From Moraxella ovis (GTDB taxonomy: Bacteria; Pseudomonadota; Gammaproteobacteria; Pseudomonadales; Moraxellaceae), in assembly GCF_900453105.1 (NCBI RefSeq), contig NZ_UGPW01000001.1:1426001-1490000 (forward strand): DNA of 64,000 nucleotides. The letters run 5' to 3'. Below are positions 53,576-63,636 of the stretch, one piece after another. Within the stretch, counting starts at the first letter, position 1. The number at the start of each line of letters is the position of its first letter. Position numbers and translations under genes: made by a program. The notes under the pieces are model-generated. The model made no database searches. It worked only from the letters and a program-made list of their open reading frames with translations, and had not been told where the DNA came from.

Positions 53576-55270
53576 TTAACCTTGAGCGAGATTCGGCCGT
53601 TCGCTACGCTTAATGAATGCATAGATCACGCCCGTTACGACAGAGCCCACCGCAATCGCCACCAGATACATCAAGGGCTGCGACACAAAAGGAATCACGA
53701 ACAATCCACCATGAGGCGCCTGCAAAGCAATGCCAAGCCCCATCGAGATCGCGCCTGTGATCGCACCACCGATGAGTGAGGCAATGATCACGCGTGCAGG
53801 GTCTGCCGCAACGAACGGAAGCGCGCCTTCAGAGATGAAGCACAGACCCAGTACAAATGAGGCCTTACCCGCATTGCGCTGGTTTTCATTGAATTTACGG
53901 CGAGCGATCCAAGTTGCGATCGCCATGCCAATCGGTGGCACCATACCAGCTGCCATGGCGGCAGCGATTGGGGTATAGACACCTGAAGCAATCATACCCA
54001 CAGAGAAAGTATAAGCTGCTTTATTAACAGGACCGCCCATATCCGCACACATCATCAAGCCTAGGATGATGCCTAGAATGATGGCGTTGATTTCACCCAT
54101 GGATTTTAGCCAATTGGTCAGCATCTCCATCAGTGCCGCCACAGGCGGGTTAATGGCATAGATCATCAACAGCCCCACGATGAGCGAACCCAGTAAAGGC
54201 AAAATCAGAATGGGCTTGAGCGCAGAGAGGCTTGGCGGCAGCTTAATGGCGTTATTTAGGAATTTCACCGTATAGCCCGCTAAGAAACCAGCAACGATAC
54301 CGCCCAAGATGCCCGCGCCGGCTGTCGTAGCCAGCATACCACCAATTAGACCCACTGCCAAACCAGGGCGATCCGCGATTGAGAATGCCACATAACCTGC
54401 AAAGATAGCAATCATCAAATGAAATGCCGCGCCGCCACCGATGTCCATCAATGCTTTTGGCAGACCAAAGGCGATTGCTTGATCCTTAAATGCTTCCACA
54501 CCGAACATGAACGACATGGCGATCATCAGACCGCCCGCCACCACAAGTGGTAGCATGTGCGACACACCGGTCATCAGATGCTTATAGATGCCTTTTTTCT
54601 CATCAGCATCTGCCGCCTGTGCAGCGTTCGCCGCACCGCCTTGATAGACCGTCGCTTGACTTAATGCCTTATCAAATTCCTGCGCTGTCTTCTTTAGGGC
54701 AAGCCCCGTTGAAGTGCGGTACATTCTCTTGCCTTGGAATTTTGACAGATCAACATCGATGTCTGCCGCCACGAACACCAGATCAGCAGCAGCCACTTCA
54801 TCAGCGGTGATGGCATTACCAGCACCCACCTGCCCGCGAGTCTCAACCTTGACATTCCAGCCTTGTGACTTGGCATGGTTCTCGATCGCTTCTGCTGACA
54901 TGAAGGTATGCGCCACCCCTGTCGGACAAGCTGTTACCGCCACGACATTAAGCGGCTTATTAGATGGCGATACAGCACCTACAGCACTCGTAGATTCTTG
55001 AACTGATACAGGCAGTAGTTGATTCAGATAATCATCTTGGTCAAATTGCGCTTCATCTAAGGCATCTTGATTCAGATAAATGGTCTTACCTTCGACAGCC
55101 CGACGATCACCAATGACAATCTTGTGCGCATGTGTTGCCTTGTCATCAAGACTTACAGTGGTAGGAACCGCTCTGTCTTGTAGCGCCTTTGCCAGTTTCT
55201 TGGCAAGCAGCAGCGAATATGCTGATCCCTGCTTTGGGACAATCACATAAGAAGTGGATAAAAATTGCAT
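53576..55270 (-). CDS. fruA: Fructose-specific PTS enzyme IIBC
   Basis: The 564-residue protein has the FruA layout. It has a degenerate N-terminal EIIB' domain (about 1-95) and a functional EIIB domain with phospho-cysteine CPTGVAHTFMSAEAIE (about 105-205). A membrane EIIC domain (about 225-555) has GVSHMLPLVVAGGLMIAMSF and MMCADMGGPVNKAAY. It imports fructose as fructose-1-phosphate. Third gene of fruBKA, 88 nt after fruK. Confidence 0.96.
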   Translation of the reverse strand: MQFLSTSYVIVPKQGSAYSLLLAKKLAKALQDRAVPTTVSLDDKATHAHKIVIGDRRAVEGKTIYLNQDALDEAQFDQDDYLNQLLPVSVQESTSAVGAVSPSNKPLNVVAVTACPTGVAHTFMSAEAIENHAKSQGWNVKVETRGQVGAGNAITADEVAAADLVFVAADIDVDLSKFQGKRMYRTSTGLALKKTAQEFDKALSQATVYQGGAANAAQAADADEKKGIYKHLMTGVSHMLPLVVAGGLMIAMSFMFGVEAFKDQAIAFGLPKALMDIGGGAAFHLMIAIFAGYVAFSIADRPGLAVGLIGGMLATTAGAGILGGIVAGFLAGYTVKFLNNAIKLPPSLSALKPILILPLLGSLIVGLLMIYAINPPVAALMEMLTNWLKSMGEINAIILGIILGLMMCADMGGPVNKAAYTFSVGMIASGVYTPIAAAMAAGMVPPIGMAIATWIARRKFNENQRNAGKASFVLGLCFISEGALPFVAADPARVIIASLIGGAITGAISMGLGIALQAPHGGLFVIPFVSQPLMYLVAIAVGSVVTGVIYAFIKRSERPNLAQG

Positions 55271-55358
55271 GAAATTTTCCTACATTAGGATAACAATAAC
55301 AATATCAGTCTCAAGGCAGCGGTTTAACTCAAAACCACCCAGAAACCATTAAATAAAT

Positions 55359-56303
55359 CTAATCATCAGCGACCTGACGAACTTGAACCTGTGGCAGCAG
55401 TCGGGACAATTCTTCATCATTCGCCGCGCGAAAGCCAACAATGCTCACCGCATAAGCTGATAAGGCGGTCGCACGCGCCAAAGCACTCAAGGCATCTAAG
55501 CCTTGTAATAGCCCGGCCATCATACCTGCCACCAAGGTATCGCCTGCACCTACCGTGCTAACAACGGTCATTTTTGGTGGTATCGCCTGATACACCTTAT
55601 CACCAGCGAACCAGTTCACGCCTTGGCTGCCCATTGATACGATGACGTTATCAATGTTCATGCGACCGATCAGCGCGCGCTGTTCTTGAAGGGTCTTTGC
55701 AGGCTTATGAAATACTTCAAACAGCTCATCATGATTAGGCTTAATAAGCCAAAGCTTATGCTTAAAGGCAACTTTTAAAGCGTCGCCACTTACATCGACC
55801 GCCACTTTATCACAGACTGCCGTTAGAGTGCTGAGTAATTTATCAAAGTCACCAATATCAAAGCCTTGCGGTAGGCTACCTGCCACCAAGACAGCTTGGC
55901 AATCTTTGGCTAGATCACTAAGCTGCTTGAATAGCATTTGCTTGTCAGCATCATTCACCAAAAAGCCTTTGCCGTTAATGTCGGTCGTCGTACTGTTATC
56001 AGCGATCTTAATATTCGTACGGGTCTCGCCTGCCACACGCACAAAACCATCTTGAACCAACCCGCCCTGCATTGCTTGGCGATCTGCAAATAACTGCTCA
56101 AATATGGCAGCATTATCCACCCCCAAAAAGCCCGATGCAATGGTATCAGTACCAAGATCAGCAAGAATCTGAGCGGCATTTAGCCCTTTACCAGCAGCAT
56201 CAGATTGGGATGATAAAGCGCGATTCACCTCACCCACTCGTAGCCCATCCACCGATACCGTCATGTCGATGGCGGGATTCAATGTGATACATAATACTGA
56301 CAT
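55359..56303 (-). CDS. fruK: 1-phosphofructokinase
   Basis: The 314-residue PfkB-family kinase converts fructose-1-phosphate to fructose-1,6-bisphosphate. It has LNPAIDMTVSVDGLRVGEVN, AAGKGLNAAQILADLG, LIKPNHDELFEVF and the catalytic VSTVGAGDTLVAGMMAG. The start ATG overlaps the fruB stop codon (TGATG), so translation is coupled. Confidence 0.96.
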   Translation of the reverse strand: MSVLCITLNPAIDMTVSVDGLRVGEVNRALSSQSDAAGKGLNAAQILADLGTDTIASGFLGVDNAAIFEQLFADRQAMQGGLVQDGFVRVAGETRTNIKIADNSTTTDINGKGFLVNDADKQMLFKQLSDLAKDCQAVLVAGSLPQGFDIGDFDKLLSTLTAVCDKVAVDVSGDALKVAFKHKLWLIKPNHDELFEVFHKPAKTLQEQRALIGRMNIDNVIVSMGSQGVNWFAGDKVYQAIPPKMTVVSTVGAGDTLVAGMMAGLLQGLDALSALARATALSAYAVSIVGFRAANDEELSRLLPQVQVRQVADD

Positions 56304-59158
56304 CAGTTGCGATCCTTATAAGTTAAGGTGCGCACATCGCTGGCAGTTTGGCATGCCAAAGCTCGCTTGGCAAGGTACTGACAATCCACCAGATTCAGTC
56401 CGCGAATCTGATCTTTAACCAAAGCAATGCTCGATACCGACATACTAAGCTCATCAACGCCAAGTCCCACTAGGATAGGCACTGCTTTTTCGTCGCCTGC
56501 AAGCTCACCACACACGCCCACCCATTTGCCATAAGCATGCGCTGCCTTGACCGTATGGTCGATGAGCGTCAAGATACTTGGGTGCAGACCATCCGCATCT
56601 TTTGATAAAACCGGATGACCGCGGTCAATCGCCAAGGCGTACTGGGTCAAATCATTTGTGCCGATACTAAAGAAATCCACTTCCTTGGCGAATGCATTCG
56701 CCATGATCGCCGCGCTTGGCACCTCAATCATGATGCCCACTTGTAGATTATCATGCGGATATTCTGCCAGCACCTCATCTAAGATCGATCGAGCTTGCGT
56801 CCACTCTTCAAGCTGCCCCACCATCGGGAACATGATTCGAAGATCTCGACCCTTGGATGCACGGATGAGCGCAATAAGTTGATTCTTAAGAAGTTCTGGC
56901 TGCTTTAATGTTAGACGAATGCCACGCACCCCCAAAAAAGGATTATCCTCGCTCGGCATCGGCAGGTATGGCAAAGGCTTATCCCCGCCAACATCTAAGG
57001 TGCGCACCACCAAAGGCTTGCCTTCTAGCGCATCAAAAACTTTCTCATAATCACGAATCTGCGTGTCAATATCTGGCACTTGTCTGTGAGCCATGAATAC
57101 AAGCTCAGTACGAAGTAGTCCCACCGCCTCAGCGCCACTATCCACAGCAGGCTTAGTATTATCGACATTACCCAGATTCACCGCCACTTCGACACGATGA
57201 CCATCTTGTGTGATGGCAGGTTCATGTGCGTGCTGATGAGCAATGCGTTTGCGCTCTTTTAGGGCAAGCTGTTCTTTTTGACACGATTTTATCTGCGCTT
57301 CACTTGGCTCAACCACAAACCAGCCTTCACCTGCATTCATCAGAACTTTGGCGTCTTGATCGATGTTTAGAACTTCTGTACCTGCACCCACCAGAGCAGG
57401 AATTCCTAAGGCACGTGCAACGATGGCACTGTGTGAACTGGCACCGCCTACCGCTGTTAGAATGCCTGCCACTCGTGCAGGATCTAGACTTGCCACATCG
57501 GATGGCATTAGATCCTCTTTGATAAGCACATACGGAGAATTAGGTTCGCTCGGTAACTCTTTCCCTGTCAATGCAGACAGCACCTTTTGACCGACATCTC
57601 TTAAGTCTGCCGCGCGCTCAGCCAGCAGGTGATTGGAGACTGATGATTGTAATTTTGCCATCGTCTCAATATGCGCATGCCAAGCCGCTTCGGCAGACAG
57701 CCCATCATCGATGCCGTCTTTGGCACCAAAGGTTATCTCTTCATCTTCTAACAGCGCCAAATGAGCGGTAAAAATCTTAGCAATCGCGGCGCTCTTAGCA
57801 TGGCTGATGGTCTGAGAAAGTTCTTCTTTGGCCGCTTCGATCGCATTCATGAGTCGGGCAAATTCTGCCTTTGGATCGCTGGAAGTCGCCGGGTATTCAA
57901 ACCGCATCTGACGAACGACATGAGCTTCACCCACCGCTAGACCTGACGATGCTGTAGTTGCCGAGCTTTTTTCACCCTTGACGATTGGACTGGCTTTATG
58001 ACTAAAATCAAGCACGACTGGTGTTGTTTCATTGGCTGCTGTAGTCGCTGCCAGAGCTTGTACGCTCTCGCCCAATCCATCAGCCACCGCCTGAGTTAAT
58101 TTGTCCAGGTGCGCCACCGCATCCGTGTCAGGCTCTGCGATGAATTTTAGGGTCTGACCACGGACAGCGCCAAGCGATAATAAGCGCGATAGGCTCTTGG
58201 CCGATACAAAAAACCCATCATCCACCGCAACTTTAATCTCGCCATCGGCTTCTTTGGCAAGGCTTGACAGCGCAGTGGCAGGACGTGCGTGTAGCCCGTG
58301 TTCGTTTAGGATGACGGCTGTCTTAGTCGCCCAAGATTGGCTAGATTCTGCGCCTAACAGCTCTATAATCTTAGCAGTATCTACACCATCAACCGCTGTG
58401 GCGAACTCATCATCAAGCATGGCATCGTAAGCTTGGCTTAATTTCTTAGCATCTAAATATTCATTGGCAACAACCACAGCCACGGCTTTTGGAGCGATGT
58501 TCTCTTTGGCTATGGCGATGGCAAGCGCCGACTGATTAATCTGCTCGCTCTTACCTTGAATGGTAATACATCTAATATTATTGACCAATGATGTTGATTG
58601 GCTGGACAGTGCGGATATGCCATTTACCACGCCTGATGACTTTAGTGCATTTAAGGCGGTAAAGTATAACGCGTCTGAGTCTTTGGCGCTATCGTCTTGC
58701 TTGATCAGATTCTCATGCAATAAGAATGACAATGGCGCGCCTTGAATAATGGCAAGCACATCCTCTGGTGTCTTGGCAGATTTAACTTTATCTGACACAT
58801 CATCAGACAGCACCTTGGTCAGCTGTTTTAATACTTGCAGGTGCTCATCAGACTTGGCAGCGATAACCGCAGCCAGATACACCACATCACCCTCATCATT
58901 CCAAACCACCCCATCAGAAAAATACACCAAGCGCACCCCTGTCTGTATGATAGCATCGCGCGAGGCAGGTGTCCCATGCGGAATGGCAATGCCCTGACCC
59001 AGATAAGTCGCCGACTGCGCTTCACGGTCTTTTATGCCTTGTAAATATTCTGGCGTGGTCAAAGCGTCTTCGATGAGTACACCACCAAGCACCGCTAATG
59101 CTTCGTCTTTGTTGGCGGCATGGGCATTCATGCGGATGTCTTTTGCCGTTAATTGCAT
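56303..59158 (-). CDS. fruB: Multiphosphoryl transfer protein FruB: fused EIIA(Fru)-HPr-EI
   Basis: The 951-residue protein is a complete soluble PTS chain in one polypeptide. An EIIA(Fru) domain (about 1-145) has the phospho-His in GIAIPHGTP (H61). A linker/FPr region is followed by an HPr domain with LNEHGLHARPATALSS (near residue 290). The C-terminal enzyme I has VGGASSHSAIVARALGIPAL and the PEP-binding VRTLDVGGDKPLPYL, FFSIGTNDLTQYAL and GVCGELAGD. The ATG at 59158 has AAGGA 6 nt upstream. No separate ptsH/ptsI is in the window, so this may be the cell's main sugar PTS input. Confidence 0.95.
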   Translation of the reverse strand: MQLTAKDIRMNAHAANKDEALAVLGGVLIEDALTTPEYLQGIKDREAQSATYLGQGIAIPHGTPASRDAIIQTGVRLVYFSDGVVWNDEGDVVYLAAVIAAKSDEHLQVLKQLTKVLSDDVSDKVKSAKTPEDVLAIIQGAPLSFLLHENLIKQDDSAKDSDALYFTALNALKSSGVVNGISALSSQSTSLVNNIRCITIQGKSEQINQSALAIAIAKENIAPKAVAVVVANEYLDAKKLSQAYDAMLDDEFATAVDGVDTAKIIELLGAESSQSWATKTAVILNEHGLHARPATALSSLAKEADGEIKVAVDDGFFVSAKSLSRLLSLGAVRGQTLKFIAEPDTDAVAHLDKLTQAVADGLGESVQALAATTAANETTPVVLDFSHKASPIVKGEKSSATTASSGLAVGEAHVVRQMRFEYPATSSDPKAEFARLMNAIEAAKEELSQTISHAKSAAIAKIFTAHLALLEDEEITFGAKDGIDDGLSAEAAWHAHIETMAKLQSSVSNHLLAERAADLRDVGQKVLSALTGKELPSEPNSPYVLIKEDLMPSDVASLDPARVAGILTAVGGASSHSAIVARALGIPALVGAGTEVLNIDQDAKVLMNAGEGWFVVEPSEAQIKSCQKEQLALKERKRIAHQHAHEPAITQDGHRVEVAVNLGNVDNTKPAVDSGAEAVGLLRTELVFMAHRQVPDIDTQIRDYEKVFDALEGKPLVVRTLDVGGDKPLPYLPMPSEDNPFLGVRGIRLTLKQPELLKNQLIALIRASKGRDLRIMFPMVGQLEEWTQARSILDEVLAEYPHDNLQVGIMIEVPSAAIMANAFAKEVDFFSIGTNDLTQYALAIDRGHPVLSKDADGLHPSILTLIDHTVKAAHAYGKWVGVCGELAGDEKAVPILVGLGVDELSMSVSSIALVKDQIRGLNLVDCQYLAKRALACQTASDVRTLTYKDRN

Positions 59159-59185
59159 GTCATTCCTTAGGCACAAACCTGATTG

Positions 59186-59208
59186 ATCGCTTGGACGAGC
59201 CGAGCGAT
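59186..59208 (-). promoter_or_regulatory. Inverted repeat in the fruB leader, candidate operator or hairpin
   Basis: ATCGCTTGG and CCGAGCGAT form a 9-bp dyad (one non-Watson-Crick position) with a 5-nt centre. It lies just upstream of the fruB ribosome site. It does not match the Cra consensus exactly. Role unknown. Confidence 0.5.
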
Positions 59209-59295
59209 TTATTCGAAATTTATAAACTTAAAAATTAGCTAATTTTACCATTTTTGGGCGGTCAAAATAATAACTTTTCTCAATATTTTTGTAAA

Positions 59296-59326
59296 AAACA
59301 GCAGACCCAACTTTGGATCTGCTGTT
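59296..59326 (-). terminator. Terminator after the SirB2-like gene
   Basis: On the minus strand AACAGCAGA-CC pairs with GG-TCTGCTGTT, followed by T4. Confidence 0.88.
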
Positions 59327-59350
59327 AATGATAGATACCTACTACAGAAG

Positions 59351-59707
59351 TTACATGCCTGGCTTGGTATATGCCAAGATGACGATGATCAAATAAGCCA
59401 TCGCAGCAAGTAGCATGCCTGCACGAGCCTGCACATTGGTGCTGGTTGGACGGATGGCCTTAATGTTCGCCGATACCGCAACGAATAGCAGCACTAATTT
59501 AGCGATCGCCCAATGCTGTACGCCTGCTACTTGGGTTAATTGCCAAAATAGATACAGACCTGTACCCACTAGTAGCAGATAAATAAGGTGGCTGGCCCCC
59601 TTAAAGGCACGCGACAATACCAGCTGCTTACCACTAAAAACAAAAATCGTCTGATACAAAAACAACCCTAGCGTGATCAGCGCCATGAGCATGTGTAGAT
59701 GTTTCAT
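59351..59707 (-). CDS. SirB2-like small membrane protein
   Basis: The 118-residue protein has four hydrophobic segments: LHMLMALITLGLFLYQTIFV, SHLIYLLLVGTGLYLFW, WAIAKLVLLFVAVSANI and LLAAMAYLIIVILAY. Spacing and the initial KHLHMLMALI agree with the SirB family (PF04247), named for effects on Salmonella invasion genes but of unknown biochemistry. It follows greA by 7 nt on the same strand. Confidence 0.8.
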   Translation of the reverse strand: MKHLHMLMALITLGLFLYQTIFVFSGKQLVLSRAFKGASHLIYLLLVGTGLYLFWQLTQVAGVQHWAIAKLVLLFVAVSANIKAIRPTSTNVQARAGMLLAAMAYLIIVILAYTKPGM

Positions 59708-59714
59708 GATAATC

Positions 59715-60191
59715 CTATTCGTAGATAACTTCTAAAATCTCAAACTCTACCAAGCCGCCTGGGGTTTGAATCTTCGCTTCATCGCCTTCAGACTTGCCAA
59801 TCAATCCGCGAGCAATAGGAGAGTTCACGGAAATCTTACCTGTCTTAACGTCAGCCTCGTCATCACCCACGATCTTGTAACGACGCTCTTCACCATCATC
59901 GATGTTCTCAAGAACCACTGTCACACCAAAGACCACGCGACTATCTTGGGGTAGCTTGGTAGGATCGATGACTTGCGAGCCGCCAAGTTTGGCTTCGATG
60001 TCACGGATGCGCGCTTCGCACAAGCCCTGTTGTTCACGCGCGGCGTGATATTCGGCGTTTTCTTTGAGATCGCCATGCTCGCGAGCCTCTGCGATGGCAT
60101 TGGTGATGCGTGGACGTTCAACGGTTTTTAGCTGTTTTAATTCAGCTTCTAAAGCGGCGTGCCCTTCCGGGGTCATTGGATAACGTTGCAT
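59715..60191 (-). CDS. greA: Transcription elongation factor GreA
   Basis: The 158-residue protein has the GreA N-terminal coiled coil ([38 protein letters not shown] with the catalytic acidic tip) and the C-terminal FKBP-like domain ([20 protein letters not shown]). GreA rescues backtracked RNA polymerase by stimulating transcript cleavage. Ribosome site GGAGA sets the start at 60191 over ATGs at 60203 and 60215. carB lies upstream, the common carB-greA order. Confidence 0.97.
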   Translation of the reverse strand: MQRYPMTPEGHAALEAELKQLKTVERPRITNAIAEAREHGDLKENAEYHAAREQQGLCEARIRDIEAKLGGSQVIDPTKLPQDSRVVFGVTVVLENIDDGEERRYKIVGDDEADVKTGKISVNSPIARGLIGKSEGDEAKIQTPGGLVEFEILEVIYE

Positions 60192-60222
60192 GATTTTCTC
60201 CATGAATAAATACAAATAGTGA

Positions 60223-60252
60223 AAAACACCACGCCAAAAAGGGTGGTGTTTT
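60223..60252 (-). terminator. Hairpin terminator between carB and greA
   Basis: AACACCAC pairs with GTGGTGTT (8 bp, 10-nt loop), followed on the minus strand by T3-T5. It lies only about 32 nt before the greA start. A separate 17-nt palindrome, AGTTTTGATTCAAAACT, lies at about 60283-60299, between the carB stop codon and this hairpin. Confidence 0.75.
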
Positions 60253-60322
60253 TTATCAGTCAGAATATTGACTAATGGTAGCAGTTTTGATTCAAAACTT
60301 CAAGCCAAATTCATCTGCCATC

Positions 60323-63300
60323 TTAGGCGTGCAAGTCTTGAAGCTTATACACATCAAAAGGCAGCTTAATTTCATAAGCCTTACATACCGCTTGTGCTGC
60401 TGACATTGTGGTCACATGGAAAACTTTGCCCTGTAGCGCGCTGCGGCGGATAGAGAAAGAATCCTCTTGCGCTTGCTTGCCTTCGGTGGTGTTAATCACA
60501 ATTGCGATTTCGCCATTTTTGATGGCATCCACGATGTGCGGACGGCCTTCGCTGACTTTATTCACACGCTCACAATCGATGTCAGCTTCTGCCAGCACCT
60601 TCTGTGTGCCGTCAGTTGCCACCAATTTAAAACCGTAATTAACCAAGGCACGTGCCACTTCTGGGACGTATTTCTTATCACTATCACGCACTGACAAGAA
60701 CACAGTCTTGGTCTCGCCCTCAGTTGGTAGGCCTGGCAGGCGCTCATTCGAGCCGATGATTGACTTGTAGAACGCTTCTGCGAAGGTCTTGCCAACGCCC
60801 ATTACCTCACCTGTTGACTTCATCTCTGGTGATAGGATTGGGTCCACACCAGGGAATTTAGCGAATGGGAATACCGCTTCTTTCACTGAGTAGTGGCTTG
60901 GGATGACTTCTTTGGTGAAGCCCTGCTCCGCCAATGTCTTGCCTGCCATGCAGCGAGCAGCGATTTTCGCCAATGAATTGCCAATACACTTAGACACGAA
61001 AGGTACGGTACGGCTGGCACGCGGGTTCACTTCTAGGATATAGACAGTATTATCCTTAACCGCATACTGTACGTTCATCAGACCCACAACGCCAAGCTCT
61101 TTCGCCATGGCGATGGTTTGCTCACGGATTTGGTCTTGGATTTCTTGGCTTAGTGAATAAGGAGGTAATGAACACGCTGAGTCACCAGAGTGAACACCTG
61201 CTTGTTCGATGTGCTGCATGATGCCACCAATGACAACCTCTTTGCCATCAGACACACAGTCCACGTCTACTTCGATCGCATCATCTAGGAATCTGTCTAG
61301 CAGTACAGGTGCTTCGTTTGATGCTTGAACAGCGGTTTTTAGGTAATGGTGCAGTTCATCTTCGTTATACACGATCTCCATCGCGCGACCACCCAATACA
61401 TAAGATGGGCGAACAACCAGCGGATAGCCAACTTCTTTGGCACGTACCAGACCTTCATCAGTGCTGGTAGCAAGTGCGTTCGGTGGTTGATTTAGGCTTA
61501 GCTGATGTAGCATACGCTGGAAGCGCTCGCGGTCTTCAGCGCGGTCAATCGCATCAGGACTGGTACCAATGATAGGTACACCCGCTTCTTCTAACGCTCT
61601 TGCCAGCTTCAATGGTGTCTGACCCCCATACTGTACGATGACACCTTTCGGGTTCTCAGTACGGACGATTTCTAGTACGTCTTCTAGCGTCACCGGTTCG
61701 AAGTACAGACGATCAGACGTGTCATAGTCTGTAGATACGGTCTCTGGGTTACAGTTCACCATGATGGTCTCATAGCCATCTTCGCGCATCGCAAGTGCTG
61801 CATGTACACAGCAGTAGTCAAATTCAATACCTTGTCCGATACGGTTTGGACCGCCACCGATGACCATGATTTTATCTTTATCGGTTGGGCGAGACTCACA
61901 TTCCTCGTCATAGCTAGAATACATATACGCAGTTGATGTCTCAAACTCCGCTGCACAGGTATCCACGCGCTTATACACAGGATATACGCCCAAGCCCCAA
62001 CGATGCTTGCGGAATTGCTTTTGGCTGATGCCCATCAGATTAGCAATGCGCAGATCGCTCATGCCTTTACGCTTAAACTTACGGATATTATCAGCGTCTA
62101 GGTCGCCAAAGCCTAGCGATTTAATTTCATTCTCGATTTTTACGATGTCTTCGATTTGGATCAAGAACCAACGATCAATCTTCGTCAATTCAAACACATC
62201 CTCCAAGCTAAAGCCATGACGGAACGCTTCAGCGATATAGAAAATACGCTCAGGTGTAGGAATGCTTAGACGGTTCTTAATCTCTGATTCAATGGCGTGA
62301 GTTGATTTGCCAGTCAGATCGACGATCTCATCAAAACCTGTCGCACCCGTCTCAAGGCCGCGCAATGCTTTTTGCATTGATTCTTGGAAATTACGTCCGA
62401 TTGCCATCACCTCACCCACAGATTTCATCTGCGTGGTCAGCGTTGGCTCAGCTTGCGGGAATTTTTCAAAGTTAAAGCGTGGCACTTTGGTAACCACATA
62501 GTCAATCGATGGCTCGAATGATGCAGGTGTCTTACCGCCTGTGATGTCATTCTTAAGCTCATCTAGCGTATAGCCGACTGCCAGCTTGGCAGCGATCTTC
62601 GCGATCGGGAAGCCAGTTGCCTTTGATGCCAATGCAGATGAACGGCTGACACGTGGGTTCATCTCGATGACCACCATGCGACCATTATCAGGGTTGATGC
62701 CGAATTGGACGTTTGAACCGCCCGTCTCTACGCCGATCTCACGCAGTACAGCGATAGATGCGTTACGCATGAGCTGATATTCTTTGTCGGTGAGGGTCTG
62801 AGCAGGTGCGACAGTGATGGAGTCGCCTGTGTGTACACCCATCGGGTCAAAGTTCTCGATAGAGCAGACGATGATGCAGTTGTCTTTTTTGTCACGCACC
62901 ACTTCCATCTCATATTCTTTCCAGCCGATTAGGCTCTCATCGATCAGAAGCTGATGCGTTGGTGATAAGTCAAAACCACGCTCACAAATCTCAATAAATT
63001 CTTCTTTGTTATAAGCGATACCACCGCCAGAGCCACCCATGGTGAACGATGGACGGATGATTACAGGAAAGCCAAAGCGTGATTGAATCTCAAGCGCCTG
63101 CTCCATCGTCTCAGCGATGTCTGCGCGTGGGCACTCTAGGCCAATTTTCTTCATGGCTTTGTCGAACAATTCGCGGTCTTCAGCCTTTTCGATGGCTTCT
63201 TTGGTCGCGCCGATCAGTTCACAGCCATACTTGGCAAGCACGCCATACTTATCTAGGTCTAGCGCACAGTTCAGTGCTGTCTGACCACCCATCGTTGGTA

Positions 63301-63559
63301 GGATTGCATCTGGGCGTTCTTTTTTGATAATGCGCTCAACTGTCTGCCAAGTGATCGGCTCGATGTAGGTCGCATCCGCCATTGCAGGGTCGGTCATGAT
63401 GGTCGCTGGGTTTGAGTTCACTAGGATAACTCGGTAGCCTTCTTCTTTTAAGGCTTTACAGGCTTGGGCACCCGAATAGTCAAACTCACAGGCTTGACCG
63501 ATGACAATGGGGCCTGCACCGATGATTAGAATGGATTGTATGTCGTTACGTTTTGGCAT
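60323..63559 (-). CDS. carB: Carbamoyl-phosphate synthase large subunit
   Basis: The 1078-residue protein is full length. It has two homologous ATP-grasp halves ([20 protein letters not shown] start, [15 protein letters not shown] in the first, [15 protein letters not shown] in the second), an oligomerisation domain (about 400-550) and a C-terminal allosteric MGS-like domain. It makes carbamoyl phosphate for arginine and pyrimidines with the CarA amidotransferase. carA is not directly upstream within the window; an unrecognised gene lies there instead. greA follows. Confidence 0.97.
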   Translation of the reverse strand: MPKRNDIQSILIIGAGPIVIGQACEFDYSGAQACKALKEEGYRVILVNSNPATIMTDPAMADATYIEPITWQTVERIIKKERPDAILPTMGGQTALNCALDLDKYGVLAKYGCELIGATKEAIEKAEDRELFDKAMKKIGLECPRADIAETMEQALEIQSRFGFPVIIRPSFTMGGSGGGIAYNKEEFIEICERGFDLSPTHQLLIDESLIGWKEYEMEVVRDKKDNCIIVCSIENFDPMGVHTGDSITVAPAQTLTDKEYQLMRNASIAVLREIGVETGGSNVQFGINPDNGRMVVIEMNPRVSRSSALASKATGFPIAKIAAKLAVGYTLDELKNDITGGKTPASFEPSIDYVVTKVPRFNFEKFPQAEPTLTTQMKSVGEVMAIGRNFQESMQKALRGLETGATGFDEIVDLTGKSTHAIESEIKNRLSIPTPERIFYIAEAFRHGFSLEDVFELTKIDRWFLIQIEDIVKIENEIKSLGFGDLDADNIRKFKRKGMSDLRIANLMGISQKQFRKHRWGLGVYPVYKRVDTCAAEFETSTAYMYSSYDEECESRPTDKDKIMVIGGGPNRIGQGIEFDYCCVHAALAMREDGYETIMVNCNPETVSTDYDTSDRLYFEPVTLEDVLEIVRTENPKGVIVQYGGQTPLKLARALEEAGVPIIGTSPDAIDRAEDRERFQRMLHQLSLNQPPNALATSTDEGLVRAKEVGYPLVVRPSYVLGGRAMEIVYNEDELHHYLKTAVQASNEAPVLLDRFLDDAIEVDVDCVSDGKEVVIGGIMQHIEQAGVHSGDSACSLPPYSLSQEIQDQIREQTIAMAKELGVVGLMNVQYAVKDNTVYILEVNPRASRTVPFVSKCIGNSLAKIAARCMAGKTLAEQGFTKEVIPSHYSVKEAVFPFAKFPGVDPILSPEMKSTGEVMGVGKTFAEAFYKSIIGSNERLPGLPTEGETKTVFLSVRDSDKKYVPEVARALVNYGFKLVATDGTQKVLAEADIDCERVNKVSEGRPHIVDAIKNGEIAIVINTTEGKQAQEDSFSIRRSALQGKVFHVTTMSAAQAVCKAYEIKLPFDVYKLQDLHA

Positions 63560-63636
63560 GCGTTAGCTTCTCTTATTTTAAATTCAAAAAATTGATGGTT
63601 TTCCAGTGTTGGAATTTTAGCTTAGATCAAAAGCGG

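Noticed and set aside
58749-58997. Antisense open frames across fruB, carB and other large genes
   Set aside because: They are mirror frames of strongly conserved coding regions and lack ribosome sites.
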